Positions 17,859 to 25,514 of a DNA stretch of 34,993 nucleotides are shown piece after piece. The DNA is taken from assembly GCF_020627745.1 (NCBI RefSeq), contig NZ_JAHDGE010000003.1, forward strand, positions 128,238-163,230, written 5' to 3'. Position numbers and translations under genes: made by a program. Position 1 is the stretch's first letter. Each line of letters begins with the position of its first letter. The stretch is from Pseudooctadecabacter sp. (GTDB taxonomy: Bacteria > Pseudomonadota > Alphaproteobacteria > Rhodobacterales > Rhodobacteraceae). The notes under the pieces are model-generated. The model was not told the DNA's origin. It did no database searches and saw nothing but the letters and a program-made list of their open reading frames with translations.

Positions 17859-18632
17859 TCAGATCGCCAGATACTTGGCGCGCAGGGCTTCGTCTTCGAG
17901 GACTTCTTGCGCAGAGCCGTCGTAGACCACCTTACCAATGTCGAGGATCACAGCGCGGTCGGCCAGTTTCAACGCGGCCACCGCGTTTTGTTCTACGATC
18001 ACCGTGGTGATGCCCTGTTCGCGGATCAGTTCCAGCGTTTTGGCGATTTCCTGCACGATGACAGGGGCGAGACCTTCGTAAGGTTCATCAAGCAACAGAA
18101 CCTTGATGTCGCGGCACAGTGCACGGGCGATGGACAACATCTGCTGCTCGCCCCCCGACAACGTCACACCTTCCTGATTGCGCCGTTCGCGCAGACGCGG
18201 GAACAGGTCATAAACGCGGTCGATGGACCAGCCTTTGGGTGGGGCGATCTGGGCGAGTTTCAGGTTTTCCTCAACCGTCAATCCAGGAATGATCGAGCGG
18301 TCTTCGGGCACCAGTTGAATGCCCGCCTGTGCGGCCTGATGGGCGCGCATGTCGTGCAGGGGCTGGTGATCCAGCCAGATTTCACCGTGCTTGAGTTCGG
18401 GGTCATCCATCCGCGCGATCGTCCGCAGGGTGGAGGTTTTGCCCGCCCCGTTGCGCCCCAGAAGGGCGAGGATTTCACCCTCATGGATGTCAAAGCTGAC
18501 GCCTTGGACGATGTAGCTTTCGCCGTAATAGGCCTCAATATCCCAGACAGAGAGGAATTTGGCGGAGGTGCCTGCCATGTTGCGGTTTTTGTCGAATTTG
18601 CCTTCGGGGCGGAGTTCTTCAACGTGTGTCAT
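17859..18632 (-). CDS. HAAT-family ABC transporter ATPase (LivF-like)
   Basis: This 257-residue cytoplasmic ATPase powers the importer with the LivG-like subunit. Walker A is GRNGAGKTS, the signature is LSGGEQQM, Walker B is KVLLLDEPYEGLAP and the H-loop region TTVIVEQN is present. An N-terminal extension of about 25 residues precedes the first strand. The start MTHVEELR at 18632 is preceded by AAGGA; a start at 18656 would add eight residues. This branched-chain-amino-acid-type family also transports urea, amides and other small polar solutes, so the name does not fix the substrate. Confidence 0.94.
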   Translation of the reverse strand: MTHVEELRPEGKFDKNRNMAGTSAKFLSVWDIEAYYGESYIVQGVSFDIHEGEILALLGRNGAGKTSTLRTIARMDDPELKHGEIWLDHQPLHDMRAHQAAQAGIQLVPEDRSIIPGLTVEENLKLAQIAPPKGWSIDRVYDLFPRLRERRNQEGVTLSGGEQQMLSIARALCRDIKVLLLDEPYEGLAPVIVQEIAKTLELIREQGITTVIVEQNAVAALKLADRAVILDIGKVVYDGSAQEVLEDEALRAKYLAI

Positions 18633-18707
18633 GTCGGTTCCTTGATCGGGGGCCAAAGCCGTGTGGGGGCTTTGTGGGGACAGAGTTTCTTTCGAAACCC
18701 TGCCCGG

Positions 18708-19466
18708 TTAGACCTGTGCTTCGCCCAAGTAGGCTTCGCGCACTTTGGGGTGGCCTTTGATGTTGTCGGGGGTGTCTTCCACCAGCGGCGTGCCTTGGGC
18801 CAGAACGGTGATGCGTTCGGCCAAGGAGAACACGACGTTCATGTCGTGTTCGATGATCGCCATGGTGATGCCCCGTTCGCGACGGATGGTTTTGAGCAGC
18901 TCAATGGTGTTTTCCGTATCCGCGCGGGCCATGCCGGCGGTCGGTTCATCAAGCAGCAACAGGCGCGGGTCCTGAACCAGACACATGGCCATTTCCAGAC
19001 GCCGTTTGTCGCCGCGCGACATGGATGACGCCGTCATGTCCCGTTTGTCCAACATGCCCACCTCATCGAGCATGCTTTCCGCCTTTTCGATCATGTCGCC
19101 CTCGTGTCGGGTCGACTGGATGGCGTGCATCCGGAAGGCACCGTCGCGTTTGGCAAAACACGGGATCAGCATGTTTTCCATGACCGTCAGATCAGCAAAG
19201 ATTTCCGGTGTCTGGAACACGCGGCTGATGCCCATCTGGTTGATCTCGTGCGGCTGGCGGCCCAGCACGGATTGCCCGTCAAAGACCACCGATCCGCTGT
19301 CGGGGATCAGTTTGCCCACCAGCACGTTCAGCAGGGTGGATTTGCCAGCCCCGTTGGGGCCGATGATGGCGTGGCAGGTGTTTTCTGCCACATCGAGGTT
19401 CACGTCGCCCAAGGCCTGCAGACCGCCGAAGCGCTTGTTGACGCCTTTTACTGTGAGGATTCCCAT
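18708..19466 (-). CDS. HAAT-family ABC transporter ATPase (LivG/UrtD-like)
   Basis: This 252-residue ATPase has Walker A GPNGAGKST, Walker B LLLLDEPTAGMARAD and the switch AIIEHDMNVVF. The ABC signature is unusual: MSRGDKRRLEM replaces the usual LSGGQ-type sequence. Urea-type UrtD proteins show a related change, LSHG. The start at 19466 has AAGGAG eight bases upstream and lies 11 bases after the permease stop; the longer in-frame start at 19667 would run inside the permease gene. It pairs with the LivF-like ATPase. Confidence 0.93.
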   Translation of the reverse strand: MGILTVKGVNKRFGGLQALGDVNLDVAENTCHAIIGPNGAGKSTLLNVLVGKLIPDSGSVVFDGQSVLGRQPHEINQMGISRVFQTPEIFADLTVMENMLIPCFAKRDGAFRMHAIQSTRHEGDMIEKAESMLDEVGMLDKRDMTASSMSRGDKRRLEMAMCLVQDPRLLLLDEPTAGMARADTENTIELLKTIRRERGITMAIIEHDMNVVFSLAERITVLAQGTPLVEDTPDNIKGHPKVREAYLGEAQV

Positions 19467-19477
19467 GATGTTTCTCC

Positions 19478-20713
19478 TTATCCGTCGGTCTTGTTGCGGC
19501 GGAATTTGTTGGCGATGCGCTGGCCACCTTCGACGAGGCCACCGGGCAGGAAGATCACGACCAGCATGAACAGGATGCCCAGCGTCAGGTGCCAGCCTTT
19601 GCCGATGAACGGATAGACGATCGACACCATCACGTCCTCGGCCCCGTCCGGCAGGAAGGCGAACCATTCGTGCAGGATGTCCTTGTTGATCTTGGAGACG
19701 ATGTTTTCCATGTATTTGATGAAACCCGCGCCAAGGATCGGACCCATCAGGGTGCCGGCACCGCCGAGGATTGTCATGATCACGACCTCACCGGAGGCGG
19801 TCCAGAACATGCGTTCCGGCCCCACTTGGGTGTCCATGGCGACCATCAGACCACCGGCCAGACCCGCATACATGCCGGAGATCACGAAGGCCGACAGCGT
19901 GTAGCGCTTGGGCGTAAGGCCGGTGTAGTTCATGCGTTGCTGGTTCGATTTCACCGCACGCAACATGATCCCGAAGGGGCTGCGGAAGATGCGGATGCTG
20001 AGGTAGAAGGCCACCAGAAGGGCGACACCTGCGATGTAGTAGCCAAGGTTGAAGGTGAACAGCCAGCTGCCCACGGCCAGTTCGTAGGAATTGCCCATTT
20101 CGGCCCCGAAAAGGTTCGCACGCCCGATGCTGCCATCGGTCGGGCCACCAAAGAGGGGGCTGTCGGTGTTCTTGATCTGCAGGCCCGTCTCACCGCCGGT
20201 GATCGGGGTCAGCACGGAATAGGCCAGCGCGTAGGACATCTGCGCGAAGGCCAGTGTCAGGATCGAAAAGTAGATGCCCGAGCGGCGCAGCGAGATAAAG
20301 CCCACCACCAGTGTGAACGCCCCTGCAATGACAATCGCCATGACGATGCCGGGGATCACATTGAGCGTGACCAGCTTCATCGACCAGATCGCCGCATAGC
20401 TGCCCACACCCAGGAAGGCGGCGTGGCCGAAGCTGAGGTAGCCGGTCAGGCCAAAGAGGATGTTAAACCCGATGGCAAAGATGCCGAAGATCACGAAACG
20501 CTGCATCAAGTCGGGGTAGCCCGCGTTGAACTGCGCCATCGCAGACCCTTCGGGGAAGGGGTTGAGGATGAAGGGGGCCAGCATCACCAGTGCAAAGACG
20601 ATCAGCATAAGCGTGCTGTCTTTCTTGGTGAGGCCCAGCATCCCCCCCGAGGCCGCGCGCGGACGCGCGGTGGGGGTTGCCGTTGTGACGGATGGGTTGG
20701 TTTGGTCGGTCAT
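19478..20713 (-). CDS. HAAT-family ABC transporter permease (LivM-like)
   Basis: This 411-residue inner-membrane permease has an N-terminal cytoplasmic stretch of about 30 residues and about ten hydrophobic helices. LivM-type segments include [22 protein letters not shown] and [20 protein letters not shown], then [15 protein letters not shown] near the C-terminal half. It is longer than typical LivM (about 320-360) because of the N-terminal extension and a soluble loop around residues 170-215. It forms the membrane channel with the LivH-like permease, whose stop is four bases upstream. Confidence 0.93.
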   Translation of the reverse strand: MTDQTNPSVTTATPTARPRAASGGMLGLTKKDSTLMLIVFALVMLAPFILNPFPEGSAMAQFNAGYPDLMQRFVIFGIFAIGFNILFGLTGYLSFGHAAFLGVGSYAAIWSMKLVTLNVIPGIVMAIVIAGAFTLVVGFISLRRSGIYFSILTLAFAQMSYALAYSVLTPITGGETGLQIKNTDSPLFGGPTDGSIGRANLFGAEMGNSYELAVGSWLFTFNLGYYIAGVALLVAFYLSIRIFRSPFGIMLRAVKSNQQRMNYTGLTPKRYTLSAFVISGMYAGLAGGLMVAMDTQVGPERMFWTASGEVVIMTILGGAGTLMGPILGAGFIKYMENIVSKINKDILHEWFAFLPDGAEDVMVSIVYPFIGKGWHLTLGILFMLVVIFLPGGLVEGGQRIANKFRRNKTDG

Positions 20714-20717
20714 TGGA

Positions 20718-21749
20718 TTAATCCTCCATCACGCCTTTGCGACCCATCAGGCCACGGGGGCGGGTCAGCAAAATGACGATTGCGACAAGGTAGATGATGA
20801 TCTGGTTGATGCCAGGCAGCACGTCGACCACAGCGGGCATGGACGCAAAGCTTTCAAGGATCCCCAGAAGGAAGCCGGCAGCGACAGCACCGGGCAGGGA
20901 GCCCATGCCGCCCACAACGACGACCACGAAGCTCAGGACCAGAAAGTCCATGCCCATGTGGTAGTTCGGGGCCACAATCGGTGCGTACATCACACCGGCG
21001 ACACCGGCCACGGCGGCGGCAAGGCCGAACATGAAGGTAAAGCGCTTGTCGATGTCGATGCCCAGAAGGCCCACGGTTTCACGGTCGGCCATACCGGCGC
21101 GCACGACCATCCCGAAGGTGGTGAACTGCAGGAAGGCGAAGACACCGGCGATGATCAGGGCGGAGAAGAAGAAATAGACCAGACGCCAGTAGGGGTACAT
21201 GATCGCGTTGGCTTCGTATCCAAGCCAGACACCGAAATCCAAAGACCCTTTGAATGCGTCAGGGGCGGGGGTCTGGATGGGGTTCGCGCCGAAGAAATAC
21301 TTGATGATTTCCTGCAAAACGATGGCCAGACCGAAGGTCACAAGGATCTGGTCGGCGTGGGGACGTTTGTAAAAGTGCTTGATCAGGCCCCGTTCCATCG
21401 CAAACCCGATGCCGATCATCACGGGGATCGAGAACAGGATGGCCAGCGGCACGGCCCAATCCATGATGGTGGCACCCGCGGCGTCACCGAACCACCGCTG
21501 GACGTAGAAAACATCCACCTGCAGCGGGTTGCCCAGAAAATCCGTCTGGCTTTCATCCACAACCTTGTAGGAGGCCGACAGGATGCGCGACAGGATCACG
21601 GCGCAAAACGCACCCATCATGAACAGCGCACCATGGGCGAAGTTCACAACGCCAAGCGTTCCGAAAATGAGGGTAAGGCCAAGCGCGATCAGCGCATAGG
21701 CAGAGCCTTTATCAAGCCCGTTGAGAATTTGAACGATGATCTGGTCCAT
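20718..21749 (-). CDS. HAAT-family ABC transporter permease (LivH-like)
   Basis: This 343-residue permease has about eight hydrophobic helices. The start [20 protein letters not shown] and the following [20 protein letters not shown] are classic LivH sequence, as is the [12 protein letters not shown] block near the end. A loop of about 40 residues (roughly 50-90) separates the first helices and is longer than usual. It is separated from the upstream binding-protein gene by 128 bases containing a strong hairpin. Confidence 0.94.
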   Translation of the reverse strand: MDQIIVQILNGLDKGSAYALIALGLTLIFGTLGVVNFAHGALFMMGAFCAVILSRILSASYKVVDESQTDFLGNPLQVDVFYVQRWFGDAAGATIMDWAVPLAILFSIPVMIGIGFAMERGLIKHFYKRPHADQILVTFGLAIVLQEIIKYFFGANPIQTPAPDAFKGSLDFGVWLGYEANAIMYPYWRLVYFFFSALIIAGVFAFLQFTTFGMVVRAGMADRETVGLLGIDIDKRFTFMFGLAAAVAGVAGVMYAPIVAPNYHMGMDFLVLSFVVVVVGGMGSLPGAVAAGFLLGILESFASMPAVVDVLPGINQIIIYLVAIVILLTRPRGLMGRKGVMED

Positions 21750-21836
21750 GGGGTGGGTGCCTCTGATCGTTGCGTATTATGGGGCTGTTCGCGCCAGCGC
21801 GGTAAAGCCTCGGATGATGTGTTTGATGTGTGGGTT

Positions 21837-21862
21837 GGGTGGCCCGAACCCTCGGGCCACCC
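21837..21862 (-). other. Hairpin between the ABC binding protein and permease genes
   Basis: GGGTGGCCCGA (21837-21847) and TCGGGCCACCC (21852-21862) form a perfect 11-bp stem with a four-base loop, 16 bases after the binding-protein stop on the minus strand. There is no T-run. As in the TRAP operon, it probably raises binding-protein mRNA relative to the permease mRNA. Confidence 0.72.
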
Positions 21863-21877
21863 TTATCGGTGTCAGGC

Positions 21878-23230
21878 TTATGCGCCGTTGTTGCACTCAC
21901 CCAGGGAGGCGTCTGCGCCGCCCATCTGTGGGTGATCGGGGGCGTACATGACCTGATCAACAGGTGTGACTTCCACGATTTCAAGCAGGTCGAACTCGGA
22001 TGTCGGGTTCTCTTTACCCTTCACAACCAGCACGTCCTTGAAGCACTGGTGATCGTCGGCACGGTAGAGCGTCTTGCCGTTGCCCAGACCGTCGAATTCG
22101 TAGCCTTCGAGGGCTTCTGCCACCGCACATGGGGCGAAGGAGCCTGCACGGGTGACCGCATCCGCATACAGCAGCGTCTGCACGTAGGTCGTGTGTGCCG
22201 CCTGAGAGGGCGGGAAGCCGTACTTGGTGCCGAAGGACCGCACGAACGCCTGAGAGCCTTCGTCCTGCAGGGACCAGTGCCAGTTTGTGGAGCCGAAGAT
22301 GCCCTTCACGTTTTCGCCCGCACCACGTGCCATCAGGCGCGAGTACAGTGGAACAACGATTTCGAAGTTCTTGCCGTTGGCCTGTGCTTCGCGCAGACCG
22401 AACTGAACCGCGTTGGTCAGAGAGTTGACCATGTTTCCGCCGTAGTGGTTCAGAACCAGAACGTCGGCACCGGAGTTCAGAACAGGTGCGATGTAGGAGG
22501 AGAAGTCTGTCTGTGTCAGTGGTGTTTTCACTGTGTTGACAGTTTCCCAGCCCATGGCCTCGGTGGAGGACACGATCGCTTCTTCTGTGGTGTAACCCCA
22601 GTTGTAGTCGGCGGTCAGGTGGTAGGCCTTACGGTCGGTGCCGTACTGCGCTGCCAACACGGGCGCAAGCGCCGCACCGGTCATGTAGGAGTTGAAGAAG
22701 TGACGGAAACCGTTGGCCTTGCGGTCCTTACCGGTTGTGTCGTTGGAGTGCGTGAGGCCAGCCATGAAGATGACGCCGGCTTCCTGACACAGGGCCTGAA
22801 CAGCCACAGCCACACCGGAGGACGAACCGCCTGTGATCATGATGGCGCCGTCTTTTTCGATCATGGAACGGGCAGATGCGCGGGCGGCGTCAGATTTTGT
22901 CTGCGTGTCGCCGGTCACATACTTGACCTCACGGCCCAGAATGCCTGTGCCGTCCAGAACCTTGGAGCTGAACGTGTTCAACATGCCGCCGTCGCCGCCA
23001 CCGTTCAGGTGCTCGACCGCCAGTTCATAGGCGCGCAGTTCGTCCGCGCCTTCGTCCGCGTAGGGGCCGGTCTGTGGCACGTTGAAGCCCAGAACAACCT
23101 CGCTGTCGCCGGGGGCGTTGGTGAAACCGGCATGGCCATCGGCGCGCAGGTACTGTGGCAGCGCGAGGGCTGCACCACCGACGGCACCGGTTTTGATGAC
23201 ACCGCGGCGTGTGAAGTTAGATTTAGACAT
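21878..23230 (-). CDS. HAAT-family ABC transporter substrate-binding protein
   Basis: This 450-residue periplasmic protein starts with a Tat-like signal (FTRRGVIKTGAVGGAALALP) and continues as a type I periplasmic-binding fold: VVLGFNVPQTGPYADEG, MITGGSSSGVAVAVQALC, then HYGGNMVNSLTNAVQFGL. A strong GGGAGGAC site precedes the start at 23230. Its codon use is biased like that of the TRAP binding protein, suggesting abundance. The ligand is not evident. Because the operon runs into acs and faces a ScfR/RamB-type regulator, I infer a short-chain carboxylate or a derivative such as an amide rather than an amino acid. An in-frame start at 23326 is less likely. Confidence 0.92.
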   Translation of the reverse strand: MSKSNFTRRGVIKTGAVGGAALALPQYLRADGHAGFTNAPGDSEVVLGFNVPQTGPYADEGADELRAYELAVEHLNGGGDGGMLNTFSSKVLDGTGILGREVKYVTGDTQTKSDAARASARSMIEKDGAIMITGGSSSGVAVAVQALCQEAGVIFMAGLTHSNDTTGKDRKANGFRHFFNSYMTGAALAPVLAAQYGTDRKAYHLTADYNWGYTTEEAIVSSTEAMGWETVNTVKTPLTQTDFSSYIAPVLNSGADVLVLNHYGGNMVNSLTNAVQFGLREAQANGKNFEIVVPLYSRLMARGAGENVKGIFGSTNWHWSLQDEGSQAFVRSFGTKYGFPPSQAAHTTYVQTLLYADAVTRAGSFAPCAVAEALEGYEFDGLGNGKTLYRADDHQCFKDVLVVKGKENPTSEFDLLEIVEVTPVDQVMYAPDHPQMGGADASLGECNNGA

Positions 23231-23357
23231 ATAGTCCTCCCTTAAGTGTTTGCGCTGGGACCTCCCTGGCCCGTGGTGCGCGTACGCATTTGATAGCGTG
23301 AGCGTAGTAAAGGGGGGATGCAGCAACTTTCCAACGGTGCCGGAGGTTCCAAATGTA

Positions 23358-23409
23358 TTTTGGTAAATTTGTAGACAGCGCGGCGCGGAATTTTGTAAAG
23401 AAGTTTACA
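23358..23409. promoter_or_regulatory. Candidate ScfR/RamB-type operator in the divergent ABC/regulator region
   Basis: The 219-bp gap (23231-23449) between the binding-protein gene and the XRE regulator has a perfect inverted repeat TGTAAA-GAAG-TTTACA (23394-23409). Nearby is TTTTGGTAAATTTGTAGA (23358-23375). Together they give repeated TTTGgTAAA, TTTGTAgA and TTTGTAAA elements. The RamB regulator of Corynebacterium recognises TTTGCAAA-like sequence, so these fit a site for the adjacent homologue and would control both directions. This is inference from position and resemblance. Confidence 0.5.
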
Positions 23410-23449
23410 CCGCACTGCGGCGGCGGGCCGTTTCTTTAAGGAAAAGTGA

Positions 23450-24745
23450 ATGTCAGGGCAGGGAACAACAGGGGCGCGACTGCGCAGCAGACGGATGGAT
23501 TTGGGGCTGCGGCAGGCGGACGTGGCGCGTGCGGCGGGCATTTCGGCATCCTATCTGAACCTCATCGAACACAACCGCCGCAGAATCGGGTCGCACCTTA
23601 CGGCTGTATTGGCGCAGGTGTTGCAGGTGGATGAGGCCGCTTTGGACGAGGATGGAAACGAGACGGTGCTGGCCCCTTTGCGGGCGGCTGCGGCGGCCTT
23701 TCCACAGGCAGGGGCCGACGGGGCGATGGCCGATGCATTGGTCGCGCGTTTTCCGGGATGGGCCAAGGTGGTGGCGTCACAGGCCGAACGGATTGCCCAG
23801 CTTGAGGCGCGCACGCAGGCGCTGAGCGACCGGTTGGCCCATGACAGCCAGATTGCGGGATCCCTGCACGAGGTGATTTCAACCGCGACGGCGATCCGGT
23901 CAACCGCGTCTATTCTTGCCGAAACGCCTGATCTGGACGCGGACTGGCAGGCGCGGTTTCACGCCAACATCGACACGGATTCGGCGCGGCTGGCCGAAAG
24001 TTCACAAGCGCTGTTGGGGTTTCTGGATATGGAGGTCGAGGCCGGTGGCGATGCCCTGCCCACGCCGGTTGAGGCCGCGGATGCGGTGATGGCCGGCTGG
24101 GGGCACTACGTGGCCGAGGCCGAGGCGCAGGACCTGCCGGATATGGCGGGGCTGGACGGGCCGGTGCGTGGTATTTTGACGGGGTGGGTGGAGCAGGCGG
24201 GTGCGGACGCCGCGCTTTTGCCGTTGGGGCCGTTCATGCAGGCCGCGCGTGCGCTGGCCTGTGATCCCGCGCGGCTGGCGGCGCGGTTTGGTGTCCCTCT
24301 TGAGGTCGTGTTGCGCCGTCTGGCCCATTTGCCGCCCCAGACCGGCAATGACAGCCTCCCGCCCATGGGGCTGGCTGTCTGTGATGCCGCGGGGGTGGTG
24401 ACGTTCCAAAAGCCGATCTTGGATTTTCGACTGCCACGGGCGGGGGCGGGGTGTCCGTTGTGGCCGCTTTATCAGGCGCTGACCCAGCCGGGCCGCGCCA
24501 TCGCACGCACCGTGCGGATGCCCGGTGCCGCGCGCACGGCCTTTGAATGCTTTGCCATCGCGGGGCCTGTGGGGCCGGTGTCTTTCGGGGGGGAGCCGCG
24601 TGTGGCCGCGACGATGCTGGTGCGCCCCGCCAAGGGCAACGGCGGGGCGGGCACGGTCGGGCCGGGCTGCCGGTTGTGTCCCGTCGTAAGCTGCGACAGC
24701 CGCCGTCATCCCAGCCTGCTGGCGCAGGGTGAAGGCAGGCTTTGA
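23450..24745 (+). CDS. XRE-family ScfR/RamB-like regulator with a HisKA-like helical segment
   Basis: This 431-residue protein has an N-terminal XRE helix-turn-helix (about 10-65, with RQADVARAAGISASYLNLIE) and the C-terminal cysteine cluster C407, C410, C415 (GCRLCPVVSCDSRR) typical of ScfR/RamB-type short-chain acyl regulators (DUF2083). Between them residues about 128-195 read like a histidine-kinase dimerisation domain: H140 in SLHEVISTATAIRSTASIL, then SARLAESSQALLGFL. No ATPase domain follows, and the IrrE-like HExxH peptidase motif seen in many ScfR proteins is missing. It is divergent from the ABC-acs operon and precedes a receiver and an SLC5 kinase. Regulation of acetate-type metabolism is inferred from family and context. 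Confidence 0.82.
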   Translation: MSGQGTTGARLRSRRMDLGLRQADVARAAGISASYLNLIEHNRRRIGSHLTAVLAQVLQVDEAALDEDGNETVLAPLRAAAAAFPQAGADGAMADALVARFPGWAKVVASQAERIAQLEARTQALSDRLAHDSQIAGSLHEVISTATAIRSTASILAETPDLDADWQARFHANIDTDSARLAESSQALLGFLDMEVEAGGDALPTPVEAADAVMAGWGHYVAEAEAQDLPDMAGLDGPVRGILTGWVEQAGADAALLPLGPFMQAARALACDPARLAARFGVPLEVVLRRLAHLPPQTGNDSLPPMGLAVCDAAGVVTFQKPILDFRLPRAGAGCPLWPLYQALTQPGRAIARTVRMPGAARTAFECFAIAGPVGPVSFGGEPRVAATMLVRPAKGNGGAGTVGPGCRLCPVVSCDSRRHPSLLAQGEGRL

Positions 24746-24777
24746 CTTAGGGCCGGACTTTGGCGATACTTTTCAGG

Positions 24778-24802
24778 CCGCCCCTTTGGGAGAGGGGGGC
24801 GG
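24778..24802 (+). other. Stem-loop between the ScfR-like regulator and the receiver gene
   Basis: CCGCCCC (24778-24784) pairs with GGGGCGG (24796-24802) across an 11-base loop, followed by ATTTG. It could be a weak terminator of the regulator transcript, but the downstream receiver gene has its own strong GGAGGGG ribosome-binding site. Confidence 0.4.
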
Positions 24803-24828
24803 ATTTGCACCACGGGAGGGGAGTGACG

Positions 24829-25203
24829 ATGGGCAGACGTGTCCTTCTGATCGAGGATGAGCCGAATATCATCGAGGCGATCAGTTATTTGCTGTCGCGC
24901 GATGGCTGGACTGTGCACACCCATTCGGATGGCGAAACCGCCATGGATAAAGTGCGTCAGGGCGTGCCGGAACTGATTATCCTTGACGTGATGCTGCCGG
25001 GCCGATCGGGCTATGACATCCTGCGGGACCTGCGGGCAGACCCCGACACCGCCGAGGTGCCGGTGATGATGCTGACCGCACGCGGGCAGGCGCGGGATCG
25101 TGAAATGGCCACAAGCCTTGGTGCCACACGGTTCATGACGAAACCCTTTTCCAATGCCGAGGTGCTGGAGAGCGTGCGCGCACTGGCGACATCCCCGTCG
25201 TGA
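24829..25203 (+). CDS. Receiver-only (CheY-like) response regulator
   Basis: This 124-residue protein consists only of a receiver domain. E9/D10 (LLIEDEPN), phosphoacceptor D53 (LIILDVMLPG), the switch threonine in MMLTARG and K105 (FMTKPF) are all present, so it should be phosphorylatable. No DNA-binding or enzymatic output domain follows, so its output must be by protein contact. The start at 24829 has GGAGGGG upstream. Its stop overlaps the GTG start of the next membrane-protein gene (GTGA), and the SLC5-STAC kinase follows, making that kinase the likely phosphodonor. Confidence 0.93.
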   Translation: MGRRVLLIEDEPNIIEAISYLLSRDGWTVHTHSDGETAMDKVRQGVPELIILDVMLPGRSGYDILRDLRADPDTAEVPVMMLTARGQARDREMATSLGATRFMTKPFSNAEVLESVRALATSPS

Positions 25204-25514
25204 CCCGCCCCGACGCCGACCAAACCACCCCAGAAGTCATCGTGCGTCCGGGCAAACGGGTCGAATTTCTGGACAGGGCCAGCTACCGCCAGCGCCGGAT
25301 GCGCGACGCCGCCCGCATCCTGCCTGTTTTCGCGGCGATCATGATGGTCCTGCCACTGATGTGGCCCCGTGGCAGCGAAGGCCAGAGCCTGACCAGCAAC
25401 GGGATGCTGTATCTGTTCGGGCTGTGGTTTGTCCTTGTGGTGCTGGCTTTTGCCGTCAGTCGGGTGCTGCGGACCGGCGCGGCTGAGGATGGCACGGGGC
25501 AGGTGCGCGAATGA
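25200..25514 (+). CDS. Small two-helix membrane protein coupled to the SLC5 kinase
   Basis: This 104-residue protein starts at a GTG overlapping the receiver stop and ends overlapping the kinase start (ATGA). It has a basic N-terminal half (LDRASYRQRRMRDAAR) and two hydrophobic helices (about 40-56, ILPVFAAIMMVLPLMW, and about 69-88, LYLFGLWFVLVVLAFAVSRV). Size, topology and position before an SLC5 protein resemble the DUF485 protein YjcH that precedes the acetate permease ActP. I do not claim sequence homology. It is plausibly an accessory subunit of the SLC5 sensor. Confidence 0.8.
   Translation: MTRPDADQTTPEVIVRPGKRVEFLDRASYRQRRMRDAARILPVFAAIMMVLPLMWPRGSEGQSLTSNGMLYLFGLWFVLVVLAFAVSRVLRTGAAEDGTGQVRE

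Noticed and set aside
23446..24732. Other frames within the ScfR-like gene, both strands
   Set aside because: Shadow frames; only the 23450 frame gives HTH and cysteine motifs.
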